A DNA stretch of 14,788 bases from Anaerolineae bacterium (GTDB lineage: Bacteria > Chloroflexota > Anaerolineae > JACIWR01). Shown here piece by piece: positions 13,209 to 14,788 of this stretch. The DNA lies in contig JAGGZG010000303.1 in assembly GCA_021162125.1 (NCBI GenBank), positions 1 through 14,788 on the forward strand. The letters run 5' to 3'. Every line of letters starts with the position of its first letter. Positions within the stretch are counted from its first letter, which is position 1. The translations under genes were made by a program, and so were the position numbers. The notes under the pieces were generated by a model, which saw nothing but the letters and a program-made list of their open reading frames with translations, was not told the origin of the DNA and did no database searches.

Positions 13209-14058
13209 TTTCTAATCCCCCCACAAATCCAGCGACGGCATCGTCAAGCGTGACGGGCAGCGGCAGCGCGGCTGGCCAGAGGTTCTCCTCTCGTGCCCGG
13301 CGGGCCACCGCCGTGTATCGGGAGATGCCGATCCCATGCTGAGGAAGAAGCGGCGAGGTAAGAACCTCCGCCGGCGGACCCTGCAAGAGCACCTCTCCCC
13401 TGGAAAGGGCAATGACCTTGTCGGTGAACTCTGCTATCCATTCCACCTTGTGTTCAGCCATCACCACGGTCATCCCTCGATTGCTCATCTCTTTGATCAC
13501 CTGGAAAACCTCGCGAGTGCCAATCGGGTCTAGCTGAGAGGTCGGTTCGTCCAGGACCAGGATCTTGGGCTCCATCACCAGTATGGAGGCTAAAGCCACC
13601 CGTTGCTGTTGCCCACCCGAGAGGGCATAGGGTGAACGCTTGGCTAAGTCAGTGATCCCAGTCAAGGCCATCACTTTGTCCACCCGCTTTATCATCTCCT
13701 CACGGGGGATGCCGAGGTTCTCCAAACCGAAAGCAATCTCTTCATAAACGGTGAACTTGGCTCCGGAGATCTGATTGAACGGATTTTGAAAGACGAGCCC
13801 TACGTTCAACACCAGTTCCTGCAGCGTCGAGTGTTGGCTCTCGATCCCGGCCACCTCCACCTTACCGTTTAACGTTCCGGCGAAGAAGTGGGGGATAAAT
13901 CCCGCGATGGTGTAGCAGAGAGTAGATTTGCCAGCCCCATTTGCCCCTATGATGGCCACGAACTCTCCTTCCTCTACCTTTAGGGAAACGTTCTTGAGAG
14001 CCGGGCTGTCGGTGGCCGGATAGGTGTAGGTGAGATCCTGAACATCAATCATAGCCAT
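13198..14058 (-). CDS. ecfA1: ECF transporter ATPase, canonical signature
   Basis: First ATPase of the ECF module, expected to pair with EcfA2 under EcfT. In 286 residues: Walker A GANGAGKS (38-45), Q-loop FQNPFNQI (90-97) and a perfect LSGGQQQR (146-153). Walker B ILVLDEP (166-172, Glu171) and the H-loop AEHKVEW (201-207) follow. A C-terminal extension of about 50 residues is typical. Two starts are possible: ATG 14058, with GGAG about 6 bases upstream, and ATG 14052. Both lie inside or at the end of ecfT, so the genes are coupled. The complete active-site residues contrast with the altered signature of its partner. Confidence 0.95.
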   Translation of the reverse strand: MAMIDVQDLTYTYPATDSPALKNVSLKVEEGEFVAIIGANGAGKSTLCYTIAGFIPHFFAGTLNGKVEVAGIESQHSTLQELVLNVGLVFQNPFNQISGAKFTVYEEIAFGLENLGIPREEMIKRVDKVMALTGITDLAKRSPYALSGGQQQRVALASILVMEPKILVLDEPTSQLDPIGTREVFQVIKEMSNRGMTVVMAEHKVEWIAEFTDKVIALSRGEVLLQGPPAEVLTSPLLPQHGIGISRYTAVARRAREENLWPAALPLPVTLDDAVAGFVGGLENAH

Positions 14059-14788
14059 ATCCTGCTCCCAATCGCCAGAAGCACGATCCCCACGAAAACC
14101 CAGCGGGCGATCATCTGCGCTCTGGAATCCGGTACCTCTACGAGGCTCGTCTTGGGCCTTTTGGCACTAAAGGCGCGAGCCTCGATAGCAATGGCTCGTT
14201 CCTCCACGTCCACCAGCGAACTGAAGACCAGGGGGCCTACCAGAGGCAGGAGCGCCCGTACTCGCTTGCGCAGGCTTCCCTGCGTATCCAATCCCCGGGA
14301 GCGCTGGGCGTCGATGATTGTCTCTGCCTTCACCCGCATCTGGGGAATAATCTGCAGGGTGGAGACAATCACGTAGATCAGAGGGGACGGCAAGCCACGG
14401 CGGGCCAGATCGGTCATTAGCGTGCTGGGGTGCGTGCTCAGGAGAAATACGAGGAAGGACGCTACCACCACCAGGATTCGCGTGGCGGTCAAATAGGCGA
14501 ATCCCACCCCCTCTGCTTTTACCGAGAAGATCCACAGATTGACGAGAACGGTTTGCCCGCCAGGGTAGAAGAGACTCTGCATCACAAACAGAAAGCCGAA
14601 GAAGGGCAGAAGTAAGCGCAAGGATGTGCTCACAAACTCACGCCATATACGACCCCAGAAGCTTAAAGGTATGAGAACCAAAATGAAGATGGCTGTGGCC
14701 AAATAATAGCCAGGACCGAGGAAGGCGATCAAAATCAAGGCAAAGGTCAAGACCAGCTTGGTGAAAGGGTTTAGCCGGTGCAAGGGGC
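14049..14788 (-). CDS. ecfT: ECF transporter transmembrane protein EcfT (partial)
   Basis: Membrane scaffold of the ECF transporter that links the ATPase pair to the substrate-binding S component. About 246 residues are visible. The N-terminal LHRLNPFTKLVLT block is typical of EcfT. Several hydrophobic segments follow (for example LVLTFALILIAFL, IFILVLIPLSF, LLLPFFGFLFVM, RILVVVASFLVFLLS, and a last one, WVFVGIVLLAIG). Between them are the basic cytoplasmic coupling-helix regions with DAQRSRGLD and AIEARAFSAKRPKT, where the family has its Ala-Arg-Gly motifs. The reading frame is open to the right edge, so the true start is probably beyond 14788; the TTG at 14783 has no ribosome binding site in view. 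Followed by ecfA1 with a 10-base overlap. Confidence 0.92.
   Translation of the reverse strand, partial: PLHRLNPFTKLVLTFALILIAFLGPGYYLATAIFILVLIPLSFWGRIWREFVSTSLRLLLPFFGFLFVMQSLFYPGGQTVLVNLWIFSVKAEGVGFAYLTATRILVVVASFLVFLLSTHPSTLMTDLARRGLPSPLIYVIVSTLQIIPQMRVKAETIIDAQRSRGLDTQGSLRKRVRALLPLVGPLVFSSLVDVEERAIAIEARAFSAKRPKTSLVEVPDSRAQMIARWVFVGIVLLAIGSRIWL

Noticed and set aside
14783..14788. TTG at 14783 as the true ecfT start
   Set aside because: The frame stays open to the edge and no ribosome binding site is visible; the start is probably outside the window.

Overview
All of the genes I can support lie on the minus strand, so the window reads from its right end (14788) to its left end (1) in transcription order. 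The DNA is moderately GC-rich by eye. The protein set (housekeeping genes, an ECF transporter, a MoxR/DUF58 pair, a four-helix-bundle 'IVP' protein, and dispersed repeats built on ACGCAGAT) would fit a Chloroflexota/Anaerolineae-like bacterium. That is an impression from protein flavour and repeats only. No rRNA or tRNA gene and no other taxonomic marker is present.

Region A (14788 to 5832) is a run of tightly packed, often overlapping genes. It begins with ecfT (cut by the window edge), ecfA1 and ecfA2, the energy module of an ECF vitamin or metal importer. An ABC-F ATPase, coaE, a tandem-GNAT protein, a hotdog thioesterase and a MoxR AAA+ ATPase follow. Next come a 147-residue four-helix-bundle protein of the 23S rRNA intervening-sequence family and a DUF58 protein. 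Start and stop codons overlap by 1 to 11 bases at ecfT/ecfA1, ecfA1/ecfA2, abcF/coaE, thioesterase/moxR and ivp/DUF58, which suggests translational coupling.

Region B (5831 to 3797) starts with a hairpin-rich gap carrying a good sigma-70-type promoter. It then holds yraN, miaA (ATGA overlap) and mobB. Region C (3796 to 2067) has a dispersed inverted repeat, then degV and mobA. Thus mobB and mobA, which act in the same molybdenum-cofactor step, are separated by degV. Region D (2066 to 1) has a near-consensus promoter with a candidate operator, a GntR/UTRA regulator, mannose-family PTS IIA and IIB, and the first 17 codons of a secreted protein. The PTS genes are probably controlled by the GntR protein. 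IIC and IID are not in the window.

The most unusual structure is the four-helix-bundle gene inserted between moxR and DUF58. It is flanked by imperfect inverted repeats made of GGAAG/CTTCC units (34 bases, 28 matching). In the mRNA these arms could pair and put the gene in the loop of a long stem, which resembles how intervening sequences sit in 23S rRNA. The left arm is translated as the N-terminus of the DUF58 protein. Other points of note are an ECF ATPase whose LSGGQ signature is replaced by LMPTW, a PTS IIB gene whose best-supported start codon is ATC, and a promoter with a HutC-type operator upstream of gntR. No gap longer than 300 bases lacks a gene.
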